64,000 nucleotides of DNA from Mangifera indica (Eukaryota; Streptophyta; Magnoliopsida; Sapindales; Anacardiaceae). A program made the position numbers and the translations under genes. The notes beneath the pieces were generated by a model. The model made no database searches. It worked only from the letters and a program-made list of their open reading frames with translations, and was not told the DNA's origin. The stretch is taken from the NCBI RefSeq assembly GCF_011075055.1, contig NW_025401120.1:272547-336546 (forward strand), given 5' to 3'. Shown one piece after another: positions 22,543 through 34,617 of the stretch (positions within the stretch are counted from its first letter, which is position 1; every line of letters starts with the position of its first letter).

Positions 22543-23037
22543 TAAGGAAGTGTTTAGTTTGAGTAATGTTTTATTATCAAAATATGAAGATTACTTTGAA
22601 GATAAATTACTTAAAAGATTAATAGATATAAATTATTACTGTGTTTAATAAAATTTGGTAAAAATGGATGATATAAATAATTATTGTATTTAGTTAAAGA
22701 TAATTAAAGAATATTAATAAATTATTTTATTTAAATACTTTTAGATATAATTATTTTTAAATATTTGTTATATTAATTAAAAATAAATTTATTTTTTCTC
22801 AAAAAATTAATAAATAATAACATAATTATAATAAAATCAAGATTACCTTAATAATTTTTTAATATTTAAGGTGAAAGTAGTAATCAGATTACCATTTATA
22901 TTACCTATCACATCAGTATTGATAATAAAAAAATTACCATAATATTTTATTATTGATAAACAAAATAAAATCATGTAAATAATAAAAGATAAATTACCAA
23001 GATACTTTTTAAATCCCTAAAACCAAATGGCTCCTAA
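22543..23037. mobile_element. Tourist-like MITE, 489 bp, in block 1 only
   Basis: The element is 22546-23034, flanked by taa at 22543-22545 and 23035-23037. It starts ggaagtgtttagtttg, and the complement of its end reads ggagccatttggtttt. In block 3 the flanks are nearly joined (gggaaaagatatt, then ataagtataattctctt, at about 54400-54430), showing that the insertion came after the duplication. No ORF. Confidence 0.7.
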
Positions 23038-23388
23038 GTGTAATTCTCTTAGCTTCATTGGGTCATCCTATGTAAAAAGCATTTTGAACAACATTACTTG
23101 GTAATTCTTTTAAGGTACTAGTTAAAATACCGAAATATATAATTCCAAATCATATTCTAGTAATGTTATATGTATCTATATTAATGATAATATATTATCA
23201 TGTAATTGAATGATTTTAAATTAAAGATAATATTATTTAATTTTATTCCATAAAATTATGTATATTTTTTATTAAATAATTAAATATATAATTTATGTAT
23301 TATTATATAATTAAATAATTTTAAATTAAATGTAAAAATATTATTAAATTATATAAAAATATTATTAAATGATATAATAATATAATAT

Positions 23389-23799
23389 TTATATACCGGG
23401 AAAAGGACTATTTCCCACCCATTTTTTAGGTTTATCTCAAACCTATATTCATGGAAAATGAAAAACCTTTTTTCCTACCCATGATCAAACTGTCGTTCAA
23501 TTTTTTAGTTAGAGACAAGGTCGGAGAAGGAAGCAAACTTGAGGGGTGAAATCTAAACTTTTTAAACTTTGAGGGTGGGTTAAGTTTGTTAGTTTTTAAA
23601 ACCTGGAGGGGGGAAATGGTGAAATTTTAAAGTTTTAAGGTTTTAAACAGTAAAATTTTAATTTTACCTCTGTCTCTAACTGAAAAATTAGACGACAGTT
23701 TGGTCATAGATAAGAAAAAAGATTTTTTATCTCCCATAGATATAGATTTGAGATAGACCTAAAAAATGGGTGGGAAATAGTCATTTTCCCTTTTATACC
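23389..23799. mobile_element. Foldback MITE, 393 bp, between MGCC and WAK genes of block 1
   Basis: The element is 23398-23790. Its left arm starts gggaaaaggactatttccca and its right-arm complement starts gggaaaatgactatttccca. The arms pair for at least 110 bp with few mismatches. Flanking 9-mers ttatatacc and ttttatacc differ at one base. Blocks 2 (about 43315) and 3 (about 54755) have the uninterrupted sequence, so the insertion is specific to block 1. Confidence 0.8.
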
Positions 23800-24621
23800 C
23801 AATTATGTGATTTAAAAAAAAAGTGTACTCGTTTTATGCTATTAATTCAACAATGGTTAAATATTCTCAATCATGAACTAGGATCGGGCTAAGTACAATT
23901 AAATACTTGTTGAGTTGGTAGAAATCATATCACGAGATCTTGAATTTTTTCGCCTCAAAATTAGGAGCCTATATGCTTATATCACATTTTTCATCATTTA
24001 AATATTTTTATTATTTTATGTGATAAAATATCTAAATTATATTTACCTTTTACCTTTATAAAGATTTATATTTATAATTTTATGTAAATTATAATTTATT
24101 GTTATTTAATATTACAACTTAATATTACTATAATATAGTTGAAATATTAATGGTTAAAACTAGAATTAAGTTAATGAAGATCTAAATTTGGATTAAAAAA
24201 ACAAACAAAAAAAGGGTTGACGTTCATGTGTTTTTCATCCAAAAACACATGAAGAATTGGTTTGGGTTAACATCAATGCCAATATTTAGTGTTAATGTTA
24301 ATCTATTCTTCGTATATTTTTTTATCCAAATCTGAATCTTCATTAACTCAATCTCAGTTTTAACCAACGATATTTTAATTATATTATAATAATATTAAAT
24401 AATATAATAATATAAAATCACAACATTAAATAATAATAAATTATATTTAACATGAAATCATAAACATAAATTTTTATAAAGTTGAAGGTAAAAACAGTTT
24501 AGATATTTTAACATATAAAATAATAAAAATGTTTAGGTTATAAGTGTGTGATATAAATGTTCAAATTGACTCATTTTAGGGCAAAAAACATTCAATATCC
24601 CAATCATCACCCACAAAACAC
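23800..24621. other. Spacer between MITE and WAK copy 1
   Basis: AT-rich, conserved with the corresponding spacers in blocks 2 and 3 (about 43340-44150 and 54770-55640). A degenerate inverted segment around 24130-24400 (gttaatgaagatc... paired with ...cttcattaactc) could form a hairpin. No gene. Confidence 0.35.
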
Positions 24622-27049
24622 TCATCTTCCATCACGGACATTCACAATTACATGGTTCCTCATGCTATCATATCCACCACTCATACTTTTACTTACCCCA
24701 AAATTTACAGCATCAGACTCAGATGATTCTCCAAGCAAGTAGTCTGTTTCTTCTGAATTCGACTTGTCGTTAACCCATGGATGCTTCGCCATTATCCTCA
24801 GCCCCTCTAGTTCCATAGCTACTTCCTTCATTGTGGGTCTCTCCTCCCTTTTTACTCTCACACACCGTCGTGCAAGGCTAGCTACTTCCTTAAGCTGATC
24901 AGGATTTGCCTCCTTTGATACACCATCATCAACAACTTCTGCCAAGCGGTGTTCTTTCAGAGCAGAAACGAAATACATACCTAAATTTCTCTCCTCCTCT
25001 GCCCTGTCAAAGGAAACTGCCTTCTTACCTGTCAGTAGTTCAGTAAGCACCACTCCAAAGCTGTAGACATCGCTTTTCTCAGTTAACTGGCTTGTATGCA
25101 AGTATTCAGGATCTAAGTATCCAAGTGTGCCTTGTACAATTGTACATAATCCTTCTTGATCCAGCGGAACCAACCTGGAAGCACCAAAATCGGCCACTTT
25201 TGCAGTGTTATGATCGTCTAATAGAATATTTGTGGACTTAATATCTCTATGGATGATTGGTGTTGAAGCTGAAGAGTGCAAATACGACAGCACTCCAGCA
25301 GTTTCTGCTGCTATTCTCAAACGAGTTTCCCATGGAAGTGCTGAAACTTTACTTTTGGTATGGATGTGATCAAAGAGGGTTCCATTGGTGATATATTCAT
25401 AAACAAGCAATGGAACCTCTGTCTCCAAGCAGCAACCTAGAAGCTTTACCACGTTCCTGTGGTTGATTTGGGAGAGCACAATTACCTCATTGATAAATTG
25501 CTCAATTTGACTTTGATCCACCACTTTAGACCTTTTTATGGCAGCAATTTTCCCATTTGATAAAATTCCTTTATAAACTGTACCATATCCCCCACGGCCA
25601 AGAATTCTGCTTTCACTGTAGTTGTCAGTGGCCTTCTCAAGCTCCTCAGCTGTAAAGATTTTTGCCGTTTCTCTGGTGGACCCTTCTCGCCCTGATAATT
25701 GCTGTTGTAAAAGAAAACCTCCATTTTGGCGGAAGAACTTCTCTCTGAGTTTGATGAGCTTCCATTTATTGAATCCACAGTACAACCAAGTGCCGCCTAT
25801 TAGCAATCCTGTAAGGCATATGCTGATCCCTACATGGCATATCATACAAGGAGTTAAATATAACCAGTTACTTAACAAAAAACTCAACAAAATTGCAGCT
25901 GTAAACAAGGAGTACGTATAATATGCTTACCAACAGTGAGCTGAATTACAAGGGATCGATCAGCAATACAACGCTCTCCATCTTTTCTTCCATCCCCATG
26001 GTGCCACTTGGGGCACAAGCATGTGTAGCTGCCTTCTCTGTTTATACATATTCTTTCACAGTTGTGGAGACTAGAGTCCTGGCATTCATCTATATCTGCA
26101 TATGAAATAAACAATCACAAGCCAAATCCCCAGTAATACAGATAAAAATGAACCAAATTTGAATGCGATGAGATTAAGTACCTTGGCAACCATTAGGGAG
26201 GTATGGGTTGCCTTGATAACCCTCCAGGCACTTACAACGGTACCCAGATCCATTTTCAGAATCAACGCAAGCACTTCTCCCCTGACATGCGTAACATGTC
26301 AAGTCTTTTTTAACTTGCTGGCAGGTTTCATTTCCGATTGCCCAATCAAGAACCGAAGGAAGTAAGCTCACATTTCTTAGATCTTGAAGATCAGTTGATG
26401 AAAAATTAAACTGATTGTCTTCAACAATGAAAGCATAGCTGCAGGGATTAAAGTCCCACACTCTGGTATGATTATTGTAACTACCCACAGTTAATTTAAC
26501 GTAGTCCATACCTTTAGGAATGGACGTTTGGCAACATCCAACGCCTGAGCAGGAGCCATTAGATACATAGTCAATACTATCACAAACAGAGAGGCAACCC
26601 ACCTTGAAAGTTTTTTCTCCCTGGGAACCGTAAACATATGCTTCTGTATCGCAACCAACAGCAGTAAACTTGTTATCAGTATCAGAGATGATGAATTTTG
26701 ACAGACTGAGCCATGGTTTATTATCTGCAAAGGGGGCGCCAGATTTCTCGTAACAATCGTGGGCTATATATTGCAAGATGTGCAGCTTCCCTCCGAGAGT
26801 TATGTCGGTGACCTCTACATTACCATCCATCAGAAATGCTTTTGGAGGATCAAAGGTGTCGTTGCAAGTTATGAGGAAGTCTGGGTCGTAGTAACATTCA
26901 TCTGTTGTACCGAATGGATATGGGATGCTGACATTGCCGCATTTATCTTGGCAGCCACGTTTGGCAATCGGATAGGCTTGTGCTGCTACAGCAGCTGCTA
27001 ACACAACCCAGAAAAGTGTGAATTGTAAAAGCAACCCTTGAATTGCCAT
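24622..27049 (-). CDS. Wall-associated receptor kinase-like protein, copy 1 (746 aa, 3 exons)
   Basis: Exons are 27049-26182, 26095-25931 and 25829-24622, with GT-AG introns of 86 and 101 nt. Splice phases restore GDIDEC and TVGIS. Exon 1 encodes a signal peptide (about 1-25) and a Cys-rich GUB_WAK-type galacturonan-binding region ([12 protein letters not shown]). It ends with an EGF-like module (about 253-290). Exon 2 is the EGF-Ca module (DIDEC...C, about 290-332). Exon 3 holds the membrane helix (about 340-363) and a Ser/Thr kinase (about 415-690) with GRGGYG (422-427), Lys443, HRD (538-540) and DFG (558-560). It is therefore a catalytically complete RD kinase. WAKs bind pectin or oligogalacturonides and signal in defence and expansion. 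The start is the ATG shared by all copies. An extra in-frame ATG at 27070 exists only here. An Arg-to-Cys change gives one additional Cys in the first EGF module. Confidence 0.92.
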
Positions 27050-27070
27050 GGCTTCAGCTTCTTCTATCAT

Positions 27071-28435
27071 GGGGTTTATTTATAAGTTCCATGGATGAAT
27101 TTAATACAGAAGACTTCCTGTATGTTACTCAGTTTTCATAATGTTCAAAGGAAATAACATTTTGTCCTTTTCTGTCTACTGTTTTTCCATAGTCTAGGGG
27201 GAATGGTAGGCTAAGGGCTTGGTATTATCCATAGAATGGTGTTGGACTGATTAGATAGAATCCAAACCAAATTGAAGGATCCTAACCAAACCAGTCACCC
27301 ATGACAGCTTACCAACTCTTTGCATCACGTGGACTGGAAAGAAAGGCGTAGACTGCTCCAACAAAACGGGGCTTTTTTATTTTTTAATAAATTATATGTC
27401 ACATTTATAAATACCATTAATATTTTTTTTTGATATAAAGACAAATGATATAGAATTTAGCGACACTATAAGTTTTTACAACAATTATTTATAACATGAT
27501 ATAAATACAAAATAAATATCAGTAAAAGCTCAACAATATTGCAGCATTTAAATTGTCATTGAATTTAATTTTTTTTTAAAGTTAATTAATATATAATTTA
27601 ATGGCATTTATAATTGTTGTTAAATAGTAAATATAATAATTTATACCGATATTTATAATTATCAATTGCCACTAGAAAATGACTATCATAATTTACATGG
27701 ATATTTATAATTATCATTAAAAGCAACTATTATAATTCATACCGTCATTTATAACTATCATTAAAAGTTTTTATCATAATTTATACTAGCATTGACAATT
27801 ATCTCAAAAAATTTGAAAAATTAATCAATACCACAAAAAAAACTTTTCTTTTTTCGGTCACTAATAGTTATAAAACAATAAATTCTTGATTTAAACTTCA
27901 ACTTTTTATTATAAATAACAAAAAATACACTATGTCAAAAATATACAAGATTTTAAGTTCCTCAAAAAATAAATTGTTTAATAAAAAATAGAAACAACAT
28001 TACTCTCAAGCTTATTAAACCTTAATAATTGATGAAATGTAACTCCAAACGATCAATCAATTTATATTATGTAACTTTAAAAAAAAAATAAAAAAGAGAA
28101 GGGAAAACCAAAAGTGGATGATAAAAATACTAAAACAAATCAGTTCGAATTATTTAACTCAAAATGAAACAATCTATATGAAAATATCATAAATTAAGCG
28201 GGACAATATACTAGATAGAAAAACAATGTTCAATAAAGTTAATTAAATCTTTCACAATGACATCACATATGCTACATAAAAAAAGTAATCATATCGAAGT
28301 CATTACCTCATTTTTTAATTTAATAATTTTATTAAATTATTCATTAACTTGACTACTTTCAACCGCAACCATTGTCTCCTTCTAATGTGCATTGGACCAT
28401 ATAAAATTGAATAATCTTGCTTACAAATCTAACAA
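27071..28435. other. 5' flank of WAK copy 1
   Basis: The first 180 bases match the flanks of WAK copies 2 and 3 (cataatgttca, ttttccatagtc). At about 27230-27290 the sequence jumps to a block (cacccatgac, then ggaaagaaaggcgtagac) that in block 3 lies 4 kb farther on, at 62485. The intervening DNA was therefore deleted here or gained there. The rest is AT-rich and shared with 62580-63700. No gene. Confidence 0.45.
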
Positions 28436-29028
28436 TAAAAACCTAAAATACATACTCATAGGTGGTTAAAACTAATATAATCAATTAAGTTTTAGAGATA
28501 AAATTATTATTTTTAGCGAAAATATTAAAAATAATAAAATATTATCAATTTCTCTCAAAAGTTTAAAAAATTAATTTTTTCCCATAGTTTAAAGAAATAT
28601 TACATTTTTCCCCATAGGGTTTCTTTTTTTTTTCCCTCTCCCATTTTTTAGCATTGTTATTAGCCAACTTCTGTCTCTCTCCCCCTTGTCGGTGATGGAA
28701 ACCATAACAAACTGGTCTTTGTTGTTGGACAAAGACTGGTTTGTTATGGTTTCGAGCGTTGACAAAGGGAGGGAGAGAGAAGTTGACCAGTGACAGTGTC
28801 AAAAAATGAGAGGGAGAAAAAAAATAAATTCTACAGAAAAAAATATAATATTTTAAAGTTTAATATATAAAGAAAATTGTTAGTTTTTTCAACTTAAGAG
28901 AGAAATAGAAAATATTAACTAATTCTATCAGTTTTAACTATTTACAAGTAAATGTTTGAGTTTTTGATACTTAATAAATATTGATTTAGAAATACAATAA
29001 ACGTTTGGTGGGAATAAGCCTTTTGGCA
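28436..29028. mobile_element. Foldback MITE of the GGCC family, left end truncated
   Basis: The right end ggtgggaataagccttttggc matches the ends of the 6421-6958 element. The left arm begins only at about 28436 (aaacctaaaatacatactca), some 45 bases short of a full terminus. The core at 28640-28760 is a clear palindrome (accataacaaactggtctttg paired with caaagactggtttgttatggt, split by gttgttgga). No coding capacity. Confidence 0.55.
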
Positions 29029-29873
29029 TTAGAACAATTGCAATAGTTAAGAAATAAACGTGTATGTAAATAATCACAACCTTTAGCTTAAACACATAGA
29101 TCACATTTGGCATATAATTGTTACAACCTTTAACTTTTTGATGATATATCAAGATTAAAATTTTAATTTATTTAATTCAATAATTCTAAGACCAATCACT
29201 AGACTTGATTCCCCTCTAATATGATCAGTTTAGTTCATAAAAATGATAATTAGATTTAAATTTTTTGTTATAAAAAAATTATGTAATTTATTATAGGAGC
29301 TAGAGATATCAATGAACCAGATTGAGCTGGCTCTGATGCGGCCCATCAAACATATAGACCAGGTCAGACTTTAGTTTTGTACAGTAATAGCCTATATCGA
29401 ATCCATCAACCGCCTTTATGTCTAGACCCAAAATCTAATCCAAAAAGCTCACAAGCCGGATATGGTTGCTACAGTAACAGACTGGGGCTTCTGGTCTGAG
29501 CCATTTTCCCGTGCCTTGACGCCTCTAAGAGCAGCTATGGCTTTGCACACGCCTCCTTCCCAACTCATTTCGCTGGCGGAGATACTACTAATAGTTGCTA
29601 CATCAGCAACAGCAGACGCCTCTGTCGAAACAATCATCACTTTTGTCAGAGATTTCTGTCTTAGTCTAGTCCAACAGAATTTTGCCAGCTCTGCCTTTGC
29701 ACCAGAGTCAGCTTTAATTTGTATAATTGGTTTACACATGCATCCGTAATTTTGGGTGTCCTTGTTTTAATGACGTCCTAAACTTGTAATGTATGATATG
29801 ACCATTAATAACAATCTAGATTGTTTAGTTTTTATTGATACAGCAAACAAATTGACTGACCGGAAACAAAGTG
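29029..29873. other. Intergenic stretch with an open but unrecognised segment
   Basis: A GC-richer patch at 29449-29749 is open on both strands for about 95 codons. I recognise neither translation and find no second copy in the window. A repeat-like stretch (gatatcaatgaaccag...) precedes it at about 29302-29450. I see no gene I can support. Confidence 0.3.
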
Positions 29874-30110
29874 AGTGAAAAAAGTGATGTGTACAGTATT
29901 GGAGTTGTTCTTTTGAAGCTAATGACTGGAAACAAGACACGCTTTTTTTTTGACTAAGACGGAGGAGCAGAGAAGTTGATAGGTTCCTTTGAAATTCTGC
30001 AGAATCATGTCGTGAAGAATGGGAATTAAGGGCAACTCAAGGAGGGGCAGAGGTACCAAAAAAATGCTTAAAATTGAAAGGGGAAGATACTTTTTAAAAC
30101 TAATGAACTA
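29874..30110 (+). pseudogene. WAK kinase-domain fragment, decayed
   Basis: Read from 29874, the translation contains SEKSDVYSIGVVLLKLMTG, matching the conserved kinase segment [13 protein letters not shown] of the WAK genes. A stop and frame slips follow, then GSFEILQNHVVKNGN, a stop, and GQLKEG. Only the end of the kinase C-lobe is left; N-lobe, HRD and DFG are absent. It lies on the strand opposite WAK copy 1. Its closest relatives are the fragments at 60125, 60650 and 61695, not the three intact genes, so it derives from a different WAK lineage. Confidence 0.75.
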
Positions 30111-30149
30111 GTGCAAAGTTGTTGACCTCTTATTCTCTTTCTGATAAAG

Positions 30150-30690
30150 TGAGTATTGGATCCGATTCACCCATGATGGGTTGACTTGATCCATTAGGGT
30201 TACAAGACGGCCAATTTTGTCGGAGGGCCAATTTTGCTTGAGCGTCGTCCAGATCTTTGGACGACGAATCGTCATCCATTCTGGACGACGTTTCATCATC
30301 TATTCTAGAAGACGAGAGTCGTTTGGAATGGACGACGAGCATCGTCCAGAGAATGGACGAGCGCTCGTCACTCTCCCTCCAGCCACGTCGTTATCGGTGG
30401 CCGGAGGGAAAATGAAAAAAAATAGGGATTTGAGGGGGTGAAAGTCACTTTTCAAAGTTTAAGGATGGGGGTAAAGTTTAACTTTTAAAATTGGAGGGAG
30501 AAAATGCAATAAAATTATATCACTGGAATGTAAATAGTAAAATAATGGTTTTATCTCTCTATTTAACGAAGAATTTAACGGCAGTTTAGAGATGGGTGGG
30601 TGTTTGGGTTTTTCATCTGACGTGGGTATGCTTTTGAGATGGGGCTAAAAAATATGTGGGAAATAGTACTTTTCCTTATTCTTAGTGTTG
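30150..30690. mobile_element. LTR fragment joined to a truncated foldback MITE
   Basis: 30157-30215 (tattggatccgattcaccca onward) repeats the first 60 bases of the solo LTR at 31122. From about 30215 it changes to a MITE-like core with paired cgtcgtccag/ctggacgacg motifs. A right end follows (atgtgggaaatagtactttt) of the same type as the element at 23398. Apparently a MITE lies in an LTR fragment, with loss of the other ends. Confidence 0.5.
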
Positions 30691-31116
30691 CTATTTTAGC
30701 TTAGAACCTATGGCCATGAATGATTCGGTCTGTGGAACATGACTAAAAGCAGCTAAGTTTAAATTGAGAATTTCGAATAGATGAGAAAGACTTATATATT
30801 CGTGTGTCTATTGGTCGACTAGTCTTGTCACTCATACAGGAGATTGGACTTGATCATAAATACATAGGAATATAACACAATAATAAATGAAAGATTAAAG
30901 GGAGCTAGTGTTATCGAGTAAGTCTGGGGTGCTGTGAGACTAACGCTTTATTTTATTTTGGGTTGAAGCGACTATGTTATTCCTAACAGATGCATAGTAA
31001 ATTAGCTCCCAAGTGCAGGTTGCTCGCAAGGTCGTACGACACATTTGCTAGTATGAATTGCTCTGTTCTGTAAGATTTCTGTAGAAGAATATTATGATTC
31101 GGATCACCTATCATAT

Positions 31117-31489
31117 GTGAGTGGGAGATATTGGATCCGGTCCACCCATGATGGGTTGACTCGATCTATTAGGGTTATAAGAGTGACCCATGACAGGCGA
31201 TATTACAATATTACCCTTGACATTTATTTAAAAATAACTGCTACTCTCCCTCTTATTTAAAAGAATGCAACTTCCATTGGAAGGTTAAGAGAAACAGAAA
31301 TACAATACTCTTCCAAAAATCAATTCTCTAGAAGAACTCTTGCAGAAACGAGAGAGAAAATCAGTAAATTATGTTGTGGATATTTCTAGGAGTGTATCGA
31401 ATCACCAAATCATCATCAATTGTTAGATTCAGGAAATCGAGTATTCTTTCTGTGATCCTAGAATTGGTTTAATTTATGCTTACAGTGAG
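31117..31489. mobile_element. Solo LTR, 363 bp, with 5-bp TSD
   Basis: 31122-31484 starts TGGGAGATATTGG and ends TTATGCTTACA (TG...CA). It is flanked by gtgag at 31117-31121 and 31485-31489. Within it are gggttgactcgatctattag and a short transcribed-LTR-like segment. No internal region follows. A perfect 5-bp duplication and TG/CA ends identify an LTR reduced by recombination. The surrounding DNA matches the WAK-debris region at about 60950. Confidence 0.7.
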
Positions 31490-32050
31490 AGACTTTGTAA
31501 AAATAATGAGTTAAATGCATTGACCTTGCAAAATTTCATTTTCCCAATTAGGTAGAAGAATCCTTATAGAATTACAATTTAGCAACCTTTGGTCTAATTA
31601 CTTGAAACTGTTATCAGAAATTAGAACAAAATTATTTCCAAAGAGAAGTGTTATATATTAAATAAAATATATTTTCTCATTTGATTTGATTCTAATTTAA
31701 TATGATTACGATTTAGTATATATTATTTTTTCTATTTCATAGTATTATGATTTTTTTTAATACTATATTGTAATATTATAAATTATACAACTTTTAGTCA
31801 ATAATATTAATTCATAATTCTTTATGATATTGGAGTGGTTAATATCCACATGTACCTTTTAGTTTTGAAAACTGATTTTTTTTCCTTTTTAGTTTCATAT
31901 TTTTCAAAGTTTTGAAAAATAGTTTCTCTCTCTCTCTCCCCTTCCCTCCCCTCTTTTCCTCTAAGGTTTCAAACTTTTTAGGTTAGTTTTTTGCAGTTGC
32001 TCCCCCAAACTTTTGCAACTTTTTCTTTCACCCCGATGTTTGCAATTCTC
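31490..32050. other. Intergenic, shared with the WAK-debris region
   Basis: 31510-31640 matches 60955-61090 (aaaatttcatt, cccaattag, agaagaatcctt). The remainder is AT-rich with a (TC)n tract near 31925. No gene. Confidence 0.4.
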
Positions 32051-32451
32051 TTACCAACATTTTTCCGACAAGCCTATTCCTCTGTCTTTGACAAATCTTC
32101 CAACTTGAGACCAAACTAACATCTGTTCCTCCTTGTTTTTCCAACGACTCCTATTTCTTTTGGCGTAGTCACACAACCTCTTCCTTTGTCTTTGCCAAGT
32201 ATCCATCTGAGATTGAACCATTCTTCTTCTCATTTCTTTGCCGGTGTCAGACTTTCCCTCAGTCGTATTACGTTGCATCCATTCTTTGCCTAAATTGCGA
32301 CATTGTGTGATCATTGAATTGCACGTTTCCCTTGCTGCGCTTTCTTGGATGACCTCCATATTGATTCCAGGTTGTTGGATAGATCGAACCCTGATTGTCC
32401 ATAAGCTCTAACAAACAATAGCCAAGGGTAACACCTACGTCGTTGGAGGCG
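32051..32451 (-). other. Start of block 2; conserved reverse open segment
   Basis: A reverse ORF (32359-32051, 102 codons; contains ESAARETC, MITQC and TGKEMRRR) is also present at 50027-49770 with about 50 aligned residues conserved. Neither has a recognisable domain, and block 1 lacks it. The strongly basic, Gln/Arg-rich sequence may be a piece of a transposon protein. 32370-32451 continues with sequence shared with 18305-18385 and 50040-50120 before the copia insertion. Confidence 0.3.
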
Positions 32452-32461
32452 TGTTAATATT

Positions 32462-32717
32462 TTATTTGTAACCTCTCCTAACCATTGGGTGTGTTATAGA
32501 AAAACGGCATGAGTTTCCCTATTTTAGAGGGCCCGGAGAATTTTTTTCTCTATTTAATTATGCCCTGTAACACTCCCAATTAACAATTCACATAAACCAG
32601 TCCTACCAATCGACTGGATTTTTATCACATAATCATAATAAATAAAATAAGTACATAATAATAACTATCATAAAAATTATCACCCACAGAAACTTTATAA
32701 CCAATTTTCAAAACTAG

Positions 32718-32779
<62 letters not shown>

Positions 32780-34617
32780 CATATACATCATAACATTTAA
32801 GTCAACAAAATTATGGTGCCTTCCTCCCTTAGCCTCATGTCTCACTAGTGTTCCCCGAGAACCTTTACTGCATTTCTTTACCTGTAAAATATTAAATTAA
32901 ACGGAGTGAGCGACTATAGCTCAGTAAGAAAATCATACTCAACACTTAAAGCGTTTTATATCAGTACTAATCTTTTTCTAATCTTTTCCATACTCAACGT
33001 GTCTGAACTATTTACAACAAAATAATTGACACAAAACACACATTTAACACATATCATAATTCTTTTCTTTCACACATTTATTCATTTCCTTACTATACAG
33101 ATATGATTCACTCGTTATGATTTATGCATGTATGAGTGCCATGACATTTCTATTTTCTGATCGTACATCTTTCTCAACTCTTTATCAGCCACACAGGCTT
33201 GTATGCATAATTCTAATGTAAATGACTTTCATAAAATATTTACTAATTTGTTTCTCTCTCTTTCTCATTGACTGGTCTAGACTACATATGACAGTACTTA
33301 CAGTCACCATACAAAGTATAATTCTCTCTTACACGCATATTTTTTTTTCTTTGCTGTCCATACAGTACAGCTGATATTTTTCTTTGCTGTCCACACAGTA
33401 CAGCTGATATTTTTCTTTGCTGTCCACACAGTACAGCTCGCGTGTAAGGATTGTAAGTATGTTTTCTGCTTTCCTATATCATATGAGTCATTATAAAACC
33501 AAAAGTACTTATTTTCCATTTTCTGAAAGCATGTATGACTTAGAAAATATTTTTCCTCTTTCTTTATTTTTTCTAAATCATGCATATGCTATGATTCCTC
33601 ATGTATACATATATAACCATAATATGAAATATGCGCATTTATTATTTTCCCTTATTCTTTTCACTCTTTATCAAATATCGTATTATTTCCTCTTGCATTT
33701 ATATATATCTCATGCATTGAATTAATTTCAAAATATACAATGTAGGCTTAATATAAGGGTTATTACACATATTATGCACATAATTAAGTAAAATTAACCT
33801 ATATCACATAAAATGACATTTTTGCCCTTATGGCCAAAATTTACCTTTTTACCCTTATAGCCAAAAATTACATCATGAATCCTAATGAATTTCTTTATCC
33901 TTTTAAGCATAAATCACTCTAATTTTAATACCTTACACACTTATATAAGTAAAGGTTATTTAAATAACCTAACTCAAATTTACTTCAAATATGTAAGGTA
34001 TGAAATTCTTACATTTTCTTTGCTAATTTGGTGATTTAAGCTTATTCACCTTCTTTTCTTCTTTCTGGCAACTTTAATCAACCAAAAATATGATCATCTA
34101 TCAAAACCCTAAACTTGACATATCTTAAAATTTAAATTTCTTACCTTAAAACTGATTAGAATTGACAGATCTACACTTTTTATAACTGGAGGCACTGAAA
34201 ATTAGGTGGTTTAGCTAGGTTTTTATGGTGAATTTTGGTTAAGGGAAAAAGCTTAGCTATAAAGAATGGAGGTCCCGGCTAAAATGAAGAAGGAAGTGAA
34301 GAGAAATAAGTTTATAAGCCTATTGGACCATTTTGCCCTTAATCTTTTCCATAAATTACTATTTTATCCTTAGCCAATTACCAAAAACCCTTAGCACCAC
34401 CATATAATTTCAAGTGTGCCCTTCAATTTTAATTCCCACTTTGTCCCTTGAATCTTTATAAAATGACCATTTTACCCCCTTTGAAAAATATTGCTCATTT
34501 AGTAGTTTTCTATAATTCTTTTGCAATTTCTTTACACAACAAGTTATAAAATCAACTCTAGGGGTAATTTTGGAAGTGGAGTTTACTGACACACCTGAAT
34601 TCGAATGTTACATTTTT
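32462..34617. mobile_element. Solo LTR (2,146 bp) nested in the copia LTR
   Basis: 32467-34612 starts TGTAACCTCTCC and ends AATGTTACA. Flanking 5-mers ttatt (32462-32466) and ttttt (34613-34617) differ at one base. Removing the insert and one 5-mer restores the copia LTR start, tgttaatattttatt followed by tta.cgagttt, exactly as at 39603. Its length, the TGTAAC...GTTACA ends and the lack of coding sequence suggest a Gypsy-type long LTR. It contains a (TA)n microsatellite (about 32719-32778) and three 33-bp repeats (33349-33438, ctttgctgtccacacagtac). An inner TGTAACACTCCC at 32573 could be an alternative start. Confidence 0.6.
33349..33438. repeat. 33-bp minisatellite, three units
   Basis: Units begin at 33349, 33382 and 33415 with ctttgctgtcca and contain cagtacagctgatattttt. 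The third unit is cut short at cagtacagct. It lies within the solo LTR. The repeated peptide it encodes on the - strand is incidental. Confidence 0.85.

Noticed and set aside
27077..27084. TATAAATA on the - strand upstream of WAK copy 1
   Set aside because: It lies only 28 bp before the ATG, too close for a usable 5' leader, and is lost in copy 2.
29449..29749. Overlapping 95/96-codon ORFs on both strands
   Set aside because: Neither strand gives a recognisable protein and neither has a copy in other blocks. Left as unexplained sequence.
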